Shown here piece after piece: positions 12,701-58,030 of a stretch of DNA of 64,000 nt. The position numbers were made by a program, and so were the translations under genes. The DNA is taken from assembly GCA_964017155.1 (NCBI GenBank), contig OZ024856.1, positions 10,057,882-10,121,881 on the forward strand, given 5' to 3'. Source of the DNA: Oasisia sp. SBJ-2009. Lineage: Eukaryota; Annelida; Polychaeta; Sabellida; Siboglinidae. The stretch's first letter is position 1. Each line of letters begins with the position of its first letter. The notes beneath the pieces are model-generated. The model was given only the letters and a program-made list of their open reading frames with translations. It made no database searches and was not told the origin of the DNA.

Positions 12701-13220
12701 ACAATTTGTTGCAAAATTACACATTCAACCATAGTGATAACGTTAAAAATTAGTGCCATTTAAAGTTTCCACGCAATAACCCTGCCAACTTTTCTTATTT
12801 CACTGAGCCAGTGTGCTCACCTCGTTCCATTTCGTAACGTTTCACCGTTTCATTGCGTTATACAGGTGGTGTTTTCACAAATTTAACTAAGTTATTCTTG
12901 TAACTTGTAGTAAAATAGTATAGTTTTCTATTCTACGCCATAACTTTGTCATGTTTTTCATATATTTACTAACTCTGTGTGCCAACTTTATACCATTTTA
13001 CAACTTTTCTCATCGTTTCACCGCCATCACTTTGTCAATTTTACGTGTTTTTAGGGTTTACGTGCCATAACTTTGTCATGTTTTTCATATTTTACTAACT
13101 CGGTGTGGTAACGTTGTACCACTTTACAACTTTTTTCATCGTTTCACCGCCATCACTTTGTCAATTTTACGTGTTTTTAATGTTTACATGCCATAACTTA
13201 GTCATGTTTTGCATATTTTA
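9780..13220. repeat. Satellite monomers in opposite orientation, right arm
   Basis: Diverged units contain TTCACCGCCATCACTTTGTC, GTGTTTACATGCCATAAC and TATTTTACTAACTCGGTGTG, the reverse complement of the left-arm monomers. Higher-order copies exist: the region from about 9945 to 10480 recurs at about 11830-12360, and the segment near 9810 with GGACAGTTTTATGTCATGCG recurs near 12590. The right arm is about 3.4 kb and the left arm about 0.75 kb, so the arms have evolved unequally. Confidence 0.85.
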
Positions 13221-13429
13221 CTATATTGCAACATTGTTGGATGAAAAAACAGCAGTCATAGAGTACAATATTAAGTCACGTGATCGATTAGCCGAATACG
13301 TTTCCGGCAGATTACTCCACCTGTTCTTTCACCTAGTTTATAATTCGTCATCTATCCGCGAGGGGACGCTACATAACCCCTAACATTTAAAAAAGAAGAC
13401 ACACGAATTTGGACAGTATTAGTTCGTGA

Positions 13430-13717
13430 ATAATTGTCCGTGAGGGGACGACACTAATACACGACCTATCCACCAGAAGGCGCCACTTTAAAAAATAAGA
13501 CGCACGAATTTTGACACTACTAGTTCGTGAATTGTCCGTAAAGGGGGCGACACTTATACACGACCTATCCGCCAGATGGCGCCACTTTAAAAATAAGACG
13601 CACGAATTTTAACATTACTAGTTCGTGACTTGCCCACCAGGCGGCGCCACTAGTGCATGATCTATCCGCCAGCTGTCGCTACTAGTACACGACTTATCCA
13701 CCAGAGGACGCCACTTG
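13430..13717. repeat. ~115-bp subterminal tandem repeat, right end only
   Basis: Three to four units carry TTCGTGAATTGTCCGT, CGACACTTATACACGACCTA, CCGCCAGATGGCGCCACTTT and AATAAGACGCACGAATTTT. The left end of the element has a single equivalent unit (about 6960-7050). Confidence 0.85.
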
Positions 13718-13883
13718 ACCGGTGGAATTGCACCGGTGGAATTGCACCGGTGGAATTGCACCGGTGGAATTGCACCGGTGGAATTGCACCGGTGGAATTG
13801 CACCGGTGGAATTGCACCGGTGGAATTGCACCGGTGGAATTGCACCGGTGGAATTGCACCGGTGGAATTGCACCGGTGGAATT
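13718..13883. repeat. 14-bp ACCGGT minisatellite, about 12 units
   Basis: Near-perfect tandem units ACCGGTGGAATTGC lie just inside the right terminus of the 7-kb element. The left terminus has only about one and a half equivalent units (ACCGGTGGAATTCCACCGGT at 6939-6958). The six-frame ORFs here are repeat artefacts. Confidence 0.95.
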
Positions 13884-13932
13884 ACACCGCGCCGCGCCAA
13901 GTGCCTCACGATAGGACCTTACTATACTACTA

Positions 13933-15640
13933 CTCGCGATTGCTACCGCCCGCAACAACCGCGTTGGTAGCCAATATTCTAATAACTCAAGCGTGTTTTC
14001 AGTCACTCAGTGCCAGCTGAGACTAGTAGTGTGGGAACAGCGGGTACTAGACCTTGTAGACTCTAGATTATAATTGCCATTTAATATACAATTTAATATG
14101 GCGTTTGTGTGAAGAATGTATGCCGAAGTTAAAGTGACCGCCAAGATCAAAGTTATGTTTTAGCAAGCGTACCCCGTACGAGTTCATATCGCTTGTTCTT
14201 GTAATCTATTTTATATCGAGAAGATCTAGGCCTAAATGTTTAGTTGTGCCTTATGTCACATATGCATTCTTTGACATTACGGTATGTTGTCTGTACACGA
14301 ATCATTTGATGTAATGGTCCATGCGTTGCTCGTATAAACTCGACATCTTTTGAAGTATCCTAGTCTGTACACGGTCGACTTCATTGAAGTTGTAGGTTTT
14401 TGTTTGTTCGTTTGTTTGTTTGCGAAACACTGAGCTTCTTTGATTTGTCCGCTGTCTCTACACGCCAGATTTATTTGACACCGTAATCCGGTCTTTTACA
14501 AGGACACCGACTAATCACACTAGTAACTGACTTAGTAGTAGAAAGACATACCGATCTCAAGGTGACCACCCTACTGTATGTCCGGCTCTGTCTAGAAGTG
14601 AAGTCTACAAGTCACTATTGGAGACGTAATGACGAATTAGACAAGGAAACCACAACTGGCACATAAAATACATTTAATATAAATCTGGCTATTTGACACT
14701 GTAGTAAACACTTACTGAAGTAATTTGTGTTGACTACTGTTAGTGAAAATATATATCATTCAGACTCAGATTTAGGCATGTGACGCTGGAGGATTTGGTG
14801 AATATCAGGAGAGTAAAATTGTAGGATTGTTGTGGGCCTCAGAGAGACACTGTTATTTATTCTACTTTAACTTATGAATGATGTTTCCACCACCATATAT
14901 GTAATAATAAATATTTCTAGACACTACACTTTATTAATTATCTGGACAATAAATCACTGAAATTAAAAGAATATATGGGAAATATATGGTAGTAGAAAAA
15001 GAAGGTTTTGGTGCATTTAAAAATAATAATATTTACATGTTATTGTTTTAGTTATTATTACTAAAACATCGCTTATGTAATATAAGTTTGCATGCTCGCA
15101 GTACAGGCGGAATGGTTGTTATAGAAATATTGATAAAATAAACAATGTGACATCATTGAACAACACGTAATTTCCGACTTTATGACTAATAGGCAATTTT
15201 AGATATTTATGCAGACACATGTACTTTTAATATTTATTTTCAAATATAACCTGTGGGTAGCATTCTTCTTATTGCATATACTTCAATAACAGTATGTTGT
15301 GAAGTGCCACAAACAATTATGAATTTGGCGCTATATAAAATAAACTATTAAAAATATGTTTTGTTTTATTAAATTGTCTCTTTTATCAACTCTATTAGGC
15401 TCATATCACCAAAGCGTTGCCTTTATGTGCCGTTTAACATGTTCTGCAGACCATAGTGATGCTGCTAATTATTATTATATTATTTTTAATTAATTAAACT
15501 AATTCGCACGTTTTCGTGCGAAGGACGACTCTGTTCTGCCAAGCTGCGAACAATTTGCGGTGAGTACTTGTTGAAGACATGCGTTCGCTTTCATCGGATT
15601 TATACGATTACTGTACTGGTTTGTGTTCTGAAACTTCAAC
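13933..15640. other. Intergenic, no gene seen
   Basis: No supported coding region. Near 15320-15355 is a TTTGGCGCTATATAAAATAAA string, a typical end of a short interspersed repeat. The stretch from 14880 to 15500 is AT-rich. Confidence 0.5.
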
Positions 15641-16337
15641 ATGGTCGGGTCGCTCTTCGTGTCCACAGATTGGAAGACGTGCAAGACAAGTGAAAAGACA
15701 AGAAACGCTAAGGGTCACACTCGAGAAGTAAAGACAGAGGGCGAAGCGAACACAGACGGTAAGATACTTCAAGCATCGGCCGAGCAACACTCTTGCACTC
15801 TGAACAACTGTATGGTAAGATCACTTTCGTTTTTGTACTGGTCAGTTCCGAGCGACAGCCGGTCGTGATGCCTCTTCTGCACACACCTTTACAGGTATGT
15901 CTTCGTGTGTGGCGTCCGATTAGTTTCTATGAGAAGGGCCAGCGTCCCGCAAGGGGCTTGACTGTGTAGGTAAGACCTTCTCACGTGTGCTGTCTTAGTA
16001 TGTGTGGTCAGTGCCGGCGCGTTTTCCACGCTTCTGACCGTGAGGTAAGAACTGACCCCTGTCCGGTCCTAGTGTATGTCGGGAGATCCATAAGATCTCC
16101 CGTGTGCTGTCTGTCTTGTGTTCGTGTGGGAAGGGTGGGCGGGCAAGGAAGGATTTCGACGACTTTCAAGTTTCAAGTAAATGCTTTAGTTGCTTTTTAG
16201 GTTATCGATCTTGATTGTCAAACGTTTACTAACATTACTGACGTGTTTTACAGGTGTCCGACTCACCACTGTGCGACCATGATGCAGCGCGGTGCCGAAG
16301 GAACGACGCCGATCAACACATCAACTCCTGCGAAAAG
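15641..16337 (+). CDS. Candidate two-exon fragment of an unrecognised gene
   Basis: An ATG at 15641 opens 58 codons (15641-15814) ending CTLNNCM at a GTAAGA donor. A second open block, 16254-16337, follows a TTTTACAG acceptor and reads VSDSPLCDHDAARCRRN...HINSCEK before GTAATG. Both exons are multiples of three and join in phase 0, giving a Cys-rich piece. Intervening sequence holds further GGTAAGA donor-like sites (near 15758, 15969 and 16044) and a possible exon with MCGQCRRVFHASDRE in another phase. No downstream exon or stop was found before the PEX6 3' end, so the model is incomplete. It could also be the 5' part of a non-coding transcript. I do not recognise the product. Confidence 0.25.
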
Positions 16338-16629
16338 GTAATGCGCAATCGCTTTCTAATTCTAGAACGCAAGTGTACATTGCTTTCATTTATTTCGAGA
16401 CACAAACATTAAAATGCTATAATATATTCGGTATTCTCCGAACGTTCGGCTGCATTGTTGATATGTAAAATGTGACGTCACACTAAGAAGCACACTTCCG
16501 CCGCGAAGGCGCTCGAGAACGAGTCTGATTTAATAGATTCTGGGAGAGTACATAAACCGTTCGAAGGTATTGTTATATCCGTCTGAGAAGAGCGCCGCTG
16601 TAGTCTAGTAAGTTTTCATTGTAATGGCC

Positions 16630-16635
16630 TTTATT
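16630..16635 (-). terminator. Candidate poly(A) signal of PEX6
   Basis: TTTATT on the plus strand is AATAAA on the minus strand, 297 bases downstream of the PEX6 stop codon. Confidence 0.5.
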
Positions 16636-16931
16636 TGAATTAATAGTAACACATTCACAAATTTGTGAAGGGAATATTCACATAATTCATGGTACAATTG
16701 GTTCAGAAATTGCTGTCCACCTCAAATTTATTAAACTGATAAAATATTTTTTTTTTTATGAATCACAAATCAGCTAAATAATAATTGTACTTGACTTAAT
16801 AATATTTCACTATAATTACATAATTATTCACATGTGATAGCGACAAAAAATGTGACGCAAATATTTCCTATGCAGGTGAACAAGTTGACTATATGTCATT
16901 CCCCGAAGGGACTGCCTTCTCACAGCGAGTG

Positions 16932-32793
<15,862 letters not shown>

Positions 32794-33177
32794 TTTTACA
32801 AGATGTACACACAGCGTGATTTCGCAACACGATTGCCACGAGGACACTCAGTATGACGTTAATGTGGTATTAAAGGTGAATAATAATTTAAATTAAATAA
32901 ATAACACGTTACTGTTTAATTAAGCTAGGTACGGATGGCATTATCACGTAGAGTAATATCAGTGTATTTTTTGCTAATGGCGACACAGTGGTGATGTATC
33001 ACTACTCTCACTGGATCATCGTCGATGGATGCCAGTGCGGCACTGATGATTTCATGTTGTTTAGTATGATAACTACTTCCGTTTAGTCGTTTCCGGCCTG
33101 TGTGCAGACGATAAAAATGCGGGTTTTCCTGTAATTTCTCAAAACCTTTCATGTCATGAATACATAAACAACCTAAC
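32794..33177. promoter_or_regulatory. Shared 384-bp PEX6/ERCC2 bidirectional promoter region
   Basis: The start codons of PEX6 (minus) and ERCC2 (plus) are only 384 bp apart and transcribed outwards. There is no TATA box at a suitable place. ACTTCCG and TTTCCGGCC (33077-33103) are ETS-like motifs common in housekeeping divergent promoters. A short plus-strand upstream ORF (ATGTCATGA, 33151) precedes the ERCC2 start. An 84-codon minus-strand frame (32925-33179) overlaps ERCC2 exon 1. It might be a leader ORF of PEX6 or chance; no family was recognised. Confidence 0.65.
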
Positions 33178-51575
<18,398 letters not shown>

Positions 51576-51750
51576 GACTTCTCACGAAGAAAGTAACAGA
51601 CTGAGGCTGGTGTAAGACATAGACAAGTCTACAAAATAAGAACTGATTGATTGTGGTGATGTAAATGAGACTGAGAAATTCACAAGGATGTTTCTTGTAC
51701 AGTAAAATATGATTTATTCTTCACACTGCCATACAATAATAATCACACTG

Positions 51751-51756
51751 AATAAA
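51751..51756 (+). terminator. Candidate poly(A) signal of ERCC2
   Basis: AATAAA lies 176 bases after the ERCC2 stop codon, followed by a T-rich stretch. Confidence 0.7.
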
Positions 51757-51789
51757 TGAAGAATTTCATTGTGCATATAGTACACTGGC

Positions 51790-52746
51790 TTGTTTTATGT
51801 CACGAGGCTATAGGTGTGGTCATTACTACAGTAACAGCTAGACATCGCTGGTGAAGCTAGACAGAAATGACATCTAAAAATCTAGTAACCAAAATTACTT
51901 ACATTTCACAGGTTACACATTTAATATAAACAGTTATAACATTCATACGGGCGTTAATGCAGGTGGCATGCAAACATGCATTTGAACAGTGTTAGATTTG
52001 TTCACATTCTTTGTCATTAAAACAAGACCATACATTCATGGTTGCCGTTACACATAAGGTTCATCATTCCAGTAAAAACATCATCAATATACACGTTGTT
52101 TTGAACCTACTAAATCACCTACAGTAATCTACATTATTCTACAACATGTTCTAATGCGTCAACTTAGCTTAGTTCGCATGCACACGGTTGTGCCAATACT
52201 TTAGCTAACTCTAGAGCTGTTGCATGACAGAGTCAGAATGTATGGTTACAGTTGGGCAGCATTTATACAGCAGGTTATTGAACCAAATCCAGAACAATCT
52301 GGCTGGCATTTTACTTTTTCCTAACTAACTAAATTATGATATATGTACTTGATATTTAATACATTGAATCTGAATAACTTGCCGTGTAGTCGAGTAGTTA
52401 AATGTGCAGTACGTGTCAGTTGTGATCATCAGGCACACGTGACTAATTGGAGAAAAAACAAAAATGTCCCAGGTGAAAGGATCTGCATCTTTTGGAACAA
52501 AAAACAATCAACAGTGCATAACTTCACATAATATTTGCACATAAGGACGACATTGTCAGTAATGCAAAGCCGAACATTTGCAGGTAGATGCAACATACAC
52601 TGTAGTATCTTACATTTCAGAACAAACAGATACAAAGTGTCATATCTTCCACAAACAACCAGTCACAACTCCAGTCTCCACCAGTCGTCACAAAGTCTCT
52701 GGATCGTCTGGAGTGGAGCACCGACTGTACCTGCCGCTCCAGTCAT
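51790..52746. other. Convergent intergenic region, no gene seen
   Basis: Lies between the ERCC2 3' end and the 3' end of the minus-strand gene whose last exon is at 53234-53420. No supported ORF or RNA gene. Confidence 0.5.
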
Positions 52747-53232
52747 GTGACGTTGTCGTGCTTAAATTTTTCCGGTCGTTAAAAACGTTCCGATTGACAT
52801 TTCTACGCATGCGCAGTAAATGTAAAATCATTAATGTCCAGCGAAATGACAAAGGATTTTCGGTATAAATGCCACGGGCTGTTTGTTAACTCTCGTGTGA
52901 TGTTTACTGTGAAGAGTTTCTTAAAATGTCCTTCAATGCAATAAAATATTACGGTTTTTATAAATCACTGTCACGGAATATGGCGCACTACAGTCACGTG
53001 ATTTACGCTTGCTATCAAAATATGCCTCGAAACTTGTTTTATTTGTGTTAATTTGCGACAAATAACTTCGCTAAGAGGTGGTATATATCCTAACGAACAA
53101 CCCGTGGTATTTATACCATAAATGCTTTGTCTTTTCGCTGCATATTGATGATTTTTACATATATTGCGCATGCGCAGAAACGTCAGTCGGAACGTTTTTT
53201 ACGCTGAAAAAATGTAAGCGCTACAACGTCAC
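52747..53232. mobile_element. 486-bp MITE with ~65-bp terminal inverted repeats
   Basis: The left end begins GTGACGTTGTCGTGCTTA and contains AAAACGTTCCGATTGAC and CGCATGCGC. The right end is the inverse (GCGCATGCGC, CAGTCGGAACGTTTTTTACG, GCGCTACAACGTCAC). No clear target duplication was found. It ends one base from the stop codon of the minus-strand exon at 53234-53420 and carries a minus-strand AATAAA at 53038-53043. Confidence 0.85.
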
Positions 53233-53233
53233 C

Positions 53234-53420
53234 TCAGAGAGACTCGAGCATGTGTTCAAGCTGTCGTATCTCGTCACAGAAGTCCTGCCAGTGGACACAG
53301 TCGAGGAAGGCTTGTTGGAAGCGCTGTCTGAGGGCGGCCAGGTCTGGCAGCTCGTCACAGCTGGGGATGTTGAGGAGCGAGTCGAAGAGGAACTGCCACA
53401 GCTCCCCACACACCCAGTGG
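53234..53420 (-). CDS. Terminal exon of an unrecognised gene
   Basis: After a good minus-strand acceptor (CTTGTTGCAG) an open frame of 62 codons runs to TGA. It reads HWVCGELWQFLFDSLL, then NIPSCDELPDLAALRQRFQQ, then AFLDCVHWQDFCDEI and RQLEHMLESL. The composition is protein-like, amphipathic and helical, with many Trp, Phe and Cys. I do not recognise the family. Upstream exons must lie to the right, but I could not identify any with confidence before the window ends. The frame enters with two bases taken from the previous exon. The 3' UTR is formed by the adjoining MITE. Confidence 0.6.
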
Positions 53421-53494
53421 CTGCAACAAGGCAGAGGAACGATTAGTACAAGTATCGAGATACACAGGCTACAATATGATATCTTTATACACAG

Positions 53495-53771
53495 GCACGG
53501 GTGGTGTAGTGGTTACCACATCTGCCTGTCACGCCGGCGGCACGGGTTCGATCCCTGGTACCGGCAGTTGTGATATATTTGATGTAAAAATCTGGCTCTC
53601 AACATTGGGGACTGTGTATCCCTCGTGAATCGGAGAATCACGTTAATGTCGGTCCCGTCTCAATTTGGGACGTAAAAGAACCACTGAGGACGACAAGCAC
53701 CCTGGCAGTGACCATCCTCAGTGCCAGCATAGAAAGGTCGGCTTGGTGTAGATGTTCTGAAAAAAGGCTAA
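53495..53771 (+). mobile_element. tRNA-Asp-derived SINE
   Basis: The head matches tRNA-Asp: A-box TGGTGTAGTGG (53502-53512), anticodon region GCCTGTCACGCCGG with GTC, and B-box GGTTCGATCCC (53545-53555). A roughly 200-bp tRNA-unrelated body follows, with GGACGTAAAAGAACCACTGA and CAGCATAGAAAGGTCGGCTT. The acceptor stem does not pair as in a functional tRNA and the body shows it is a SINE. Confidence 0.85.
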
Positions 53772-56700
53772 CTAGTTCAATGAAACCTCATAAGATCATA
53801 CGTTGTAACCACAACATATACAGACTAGTCAGTTAATAGAACGTTGCTGAGTGCTGGAAACAACTAGAAGAACCCAGCTGTTCTGACATAATGTGCTACC
53901 TGGTACTTCACTTTATTTCAACAAACAAAACTGTTTGTTGTTTTAGTTGTATAAAAAAACATGTAACCAGTATGCATGTCATCAAGTAACAAGTTGAAGC
54001 ACTTCAAAATGTACCATAATGTACCATTTTGTACTATTTATCACCACCAAACTGTCAACTAATACCTCCATACAGTTGGTGCCTGGCAGTAATTCCTATA
54101 AGATTCCAAATCTGTCATGTGACATTTGAATTCAATTTAATGTTTTCAATGCATGCCATACTTTAGCCCTGTAACTGTCAAGCGACTCAAGTTACATTTA
54201 AACATTCCTTCTGGTGTTGTCTGTGGCAGTCGCAGCGTAATGTCACACTTGTCTGCTAAGTTGGTTAACTTTGTGTCTTCACAGTGCAGATGAAAAGGAT
54301 AAAACATGCATAAATTTTAGATTCCATCCACAAGATATGATCACAGACATATCGTGTGTCTCTTTGAACTCCGCTCAATTCAGCATCTTCCAATATAGCT
54401 CCAACACAATGTAGTATCGTTTCCCTCTGTGTATCTCCCCTTACAAAATGTGTGGTTTCATTTCCAGGTCTTTTTCTAATGACCATTTTCTGTGAATACA
54501 GTTAGTCGACGTTATCACATTTGTCGAGTCTCGTCTTTCCACTCACTTCATGTGCAACCAGCGTCCCATTTCTGGCGCGTGGTTATCCCTCCCTCCCTAC
54601 CTCTGTAATCTGTCTACCTTTCAAAGTAGATAATAAGCATGGAACTAAAATAATATTCTTGATCACGCATGCCCGATTAGCACTGGTGTAAATTGCTGAC
54701 AACTGATCGTTACCGTTGATGTCAACTGAGATAAGCGTGTCTACAGATCATTCAGCTGTCACCAGTGATTTGTAGGGACAACTCTGAAGGGTACAGTGTA
54801 CAATGAAAGCTCCATTCTGGTCAAACACACGTTTTGGGTTACGATATGCAGTTTTGGGTAGACTGTTATTTTTAGTTGTAACAAGTCAAAATACATTGGT
54901 ACCTGTCACCTGTCATAACTTAGAGACTGCTATCTACAGTCAGCATCTGCCAGCCTGGCTTCACTGGGCTCATCATACTATGTATATGAGGTGTGAATAC
55001 TATCGTTTCCTTGGATACTATTTATAAATAAAAAATGCAAATGAGACATGATATAATCCCACATGGATACACAAGAACAGACACAGACACACGTGAACAC
55101 ACAAACACACATATTTTTATGCACATGAATACACACGGACAAACTTGCATAGTAAATAAAAGAACTCAATCAAGTTTCAGTTAGCATACCATTATATGTT
55201 GTGCCAATGCCACGTTTTCTTGGCTACCAAACTAGAGACCCTGTCTACACTGCAATAGTTCAGGTATAACCACTGAAGTCCTAATCACTCTGTTTAGACA
55301 CTGTCATCCTGGTCTGAGCCTGCGGCTTAGACAGTTATCACCTGTAAGTCCTATAATCTCTGCCTCTCTCTCTTTCTATAGACAGTCAACAAGATTAGCT
55401 TGGCTAAGTCAACTAAACTGAAGATACACTTCTGAAGTGATTCGTTTCTACTGCGGCTGTCAATGGCTCGAATCAACGGTCCCACGTGTTCCAGGATTCA
55501 CAACTGACACTTTGTATTTAAGGCGACTATAAGTAGGGTCCAGTGAACTAAGTCTAAACAGTGTCCAGCTAGCTAATGTCCAAGCAATGTCCAGTGGGCT
55601 AATGTCCATATAATGGACTCACGTGGTGCGTCAGAACCCCAGGTGTGTTGGACACAAGGAGACAGCATGACAACCTGTCATTTAGTGACAGTGATCACTA
55701 TACAATGTTCCCAGACCAGCCCCCTGCAATTACCTGTCAGATCAGGTGTTTGTGACAAAGGTGAAATATACTGGAAACTGTTGGGGTGAAACCCTGCACC
55801 CTTTGTTGTGGTCTGTGGGAACACAGTCACTTTAAGGGGGTTAGAACTGTTTTGTAAACATGGCGAACTAGCAAATATCTATTACACCCAATAAGATATA
55901 GTTCTATGTACAGTGTACTAACACAATCACAGTTTACTATCACAGTGGAACACTCTCAATGTCCACATTAAGTTCAGTTAGTCACCTAAAACACAGTGTC
56001 ACACAGACACACACATGGTTAAAGTAACTACAGACAGTGTGAATGTAACATTTAACAAAACAATTCAATGCCACCAAGGATAAAACCTCAGATAGGAGAA
56101 GAAAACCTATGGCTTATCACAAGTCTACCTGTTTGTCAATTTAAGCATGTTTACCTTCCCATCATCTACTACATGCATGCATAACGTTGACGGTGTTGTG
56201 AACAGATACAAAATATGTCGATATTAATTTTTGTTTTTAATTAATAAATTATTAATTAATAACATTGCATTATTCAATACCTCTCAGGCAGAATAAAAAC
56301 TTCAGCTGCCAGTATATCTAGAAACAGCACATAAAGAGTAGCCAGTGACAGCTGAAGTATATATTTGGGTGGGCGCCTCTATCTTAGAAAAACATCCAAA
56401 TAGGAGGGAGCTGGTCGTGTTTCAATGCTTGTTGCTATCAGGAACTTTAAAAGGAAAGCCAGCCCTGTCATCAGCACCAAACTTAGAGCTGGTAATTTAC
56501 CCTAATTGTCTGGGGTGGGACTAATCAATGAGTGTGCCCTTTAATTATCCACCTCATCACTGGTAGTTTGCTGCATCTAACTGGCATATTTATGGACCAT
56601 AAATGCCATTAGTTTATCCCAAGCCATATTTAGCCGGTTAGCACAGTTGTGTGGTTCTCACACCCAGGTAAATGGACAGTTTAGGGAGACAATACCTGGG

Positions 56701-57470
56701 CCTAAGACCAGCTCCTTAATGACACACCTGGCCTGGGGAGTAATAATACAACAGCAGTTGAGAGGGACAACTGGCCACCTGCAACACAATCACAGCCACC
56801 ACCTGCCCAGTTACACAACCACTGCTCTAATTGAATTCCAGACTTTACAGACAGATCTGAAAACAAAACCACAACATAAACTACCCCAGCACAAAGGATG
56901 TTGTTTCTGTAAGTGCTGGACTCACATCCTGCTTAGCCAACCCTGGACTGGCACCCACAGACATAAATGCAAGAATGCTTGCTTTTCAAATATTTTCAAA
57001 CATTCCACGTTCAACAGTAAACATTAAGTTACTAATCATACACATATTATTCACTTCCTTTATATTATAATAATTTCAACATAAATTTTAAAAACAATTT
57101 TTTTAAATAGATGTTAATGTTATGTGAATGGACTTTTCCTTATTCACAAACTGGAACAAATGACACAATATTAAATATAAAAATTACAATACAAATGTTC
57201 ATTTTTTTATTATTTAAAAACAATATACTTATGCAAATTCACAGTTTTTAGATAAAATTAAACTTTTGCAAATAAACGCTCATCACATATGCCATGATCC
57301 GCTGCAAGCAATTACTGACACATCAGTTGCAAACACAAAAATATAATTTCAGTGACAAAAAACATATCTACAACACTTTAACTGTGAACATCAACTGCTA
57401 AACGGCTTAGCTGCCTGACCAATCAGTAAATGGTAAATAAAACTGAGACTATCTAACCACGACACGCTCC
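53772..57470. other. Intergenic or intronic DNA, no exon supported
   Basis: This may be intron of the minus-strand gene ending at 53234. The segment at 54428-54540 shares a diverged string (CTCCCCTTACAAAATGTGTG) with ERCC2 intron 24 at 50815-50840, so it holds a dispersed repeat. No other features are supported. Confidence 0.4.
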
Positions 57471-58030
57471 AGTGACGACGGTGTTCAATTAGCCCCTGTA
57501 TCCGTGCACCACAAGACACCGAACACCACATAAGGGTGTTAGCCTAACCCCAGAGACATGGAATCAGCACGGATAACAAAGCCGCCCCCGTCGACACACC
57601 TGAGCAGCCAGGTGTGATCTGACCAGGGAGATAAATGACGCGGTGGTGACGCCAACACCGACACGGGCCGTTTCTGACACTGCCAGTGTCACGTCATGGC
57701 TGCGAGAGGGTCGGCCTGTTAGGAAGGGGAGTGTAACTCAAGCTGGAGTAAATCCCTTGGCCGTGGATTCTGAGGACAGGTAGGTGGATAGGATCTATGC
57801 CTGTGTGTGTGTATGTGTATGTGTGTGTGCTAACTAACGACAGTGGTGTCACACGTACACACAAACAGTGAGTACGCTGGTCTATAGACACACACCCGCT
57901 GACTGTGCCATGAGCGACGGTCCTGCGTGTATTCAAACATCGCTGTCGGTTGATTCAAACAATGCACCAGCCAGACGCGGGCGGTTGGAGTGGGCTTAGT
58001 TTGAATATCGCTTTAGCAGCTATATATAAA
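57471..58030 (+). promoter_or_regulatory. CG-richer segment ending in a TATA-like box
   Basis: Positions 57580-57710 and 57900-57990 are richer in CG than the flanks. CTATATATAAA at about 58020-58030 is a TATA-like sequence on the plus strand. It could be a promoter of the ORF at 60401 with an untranslated first exon. This is speculative. Confidence 0.25.

Larger units (their letters stand above)
6884..13932. mobile_element. 7.05-kb non-autonomous element with long terminal inverted repeats and satellite interior
   Basis: The left end reads TAGTAGTATAGTAAGGTCC then TATCGTGAGGCACTTGGCG. The right end is its reverse complement (CGCCAAGTGCCTCACGATA then GGACCTTACTATACTA). The match continues inwards through ACCGGT motifs, a segment with CGCGGATAGATGACGAATTATA, CGTATTCGGCTAATCGATCA, and into ~126-bp satellite monomers, so the terminal repeats are at least 0.8 kb. 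No transposase, integrase or reverse transcriptase frame is present. I could not fix the target-site duplication with certainty. It resembles a giant MITE or palindromic satellite carrier; the superfamily is unknown. Confidence 0.8.

Noticed and set aside
13618..14020. ORFs made of CNSTGAIPPVQFHR or ELHRWNCTGGIAPV repeats
   Set aside because: They are translations of the 14-bp ACCGGT minisatellite in all frames.
53495..53566. Functional tRNA-Asp gene
   Set aside because: The acceptor stem does not pair properly and the sequence continues into a SINE body without a terminator.
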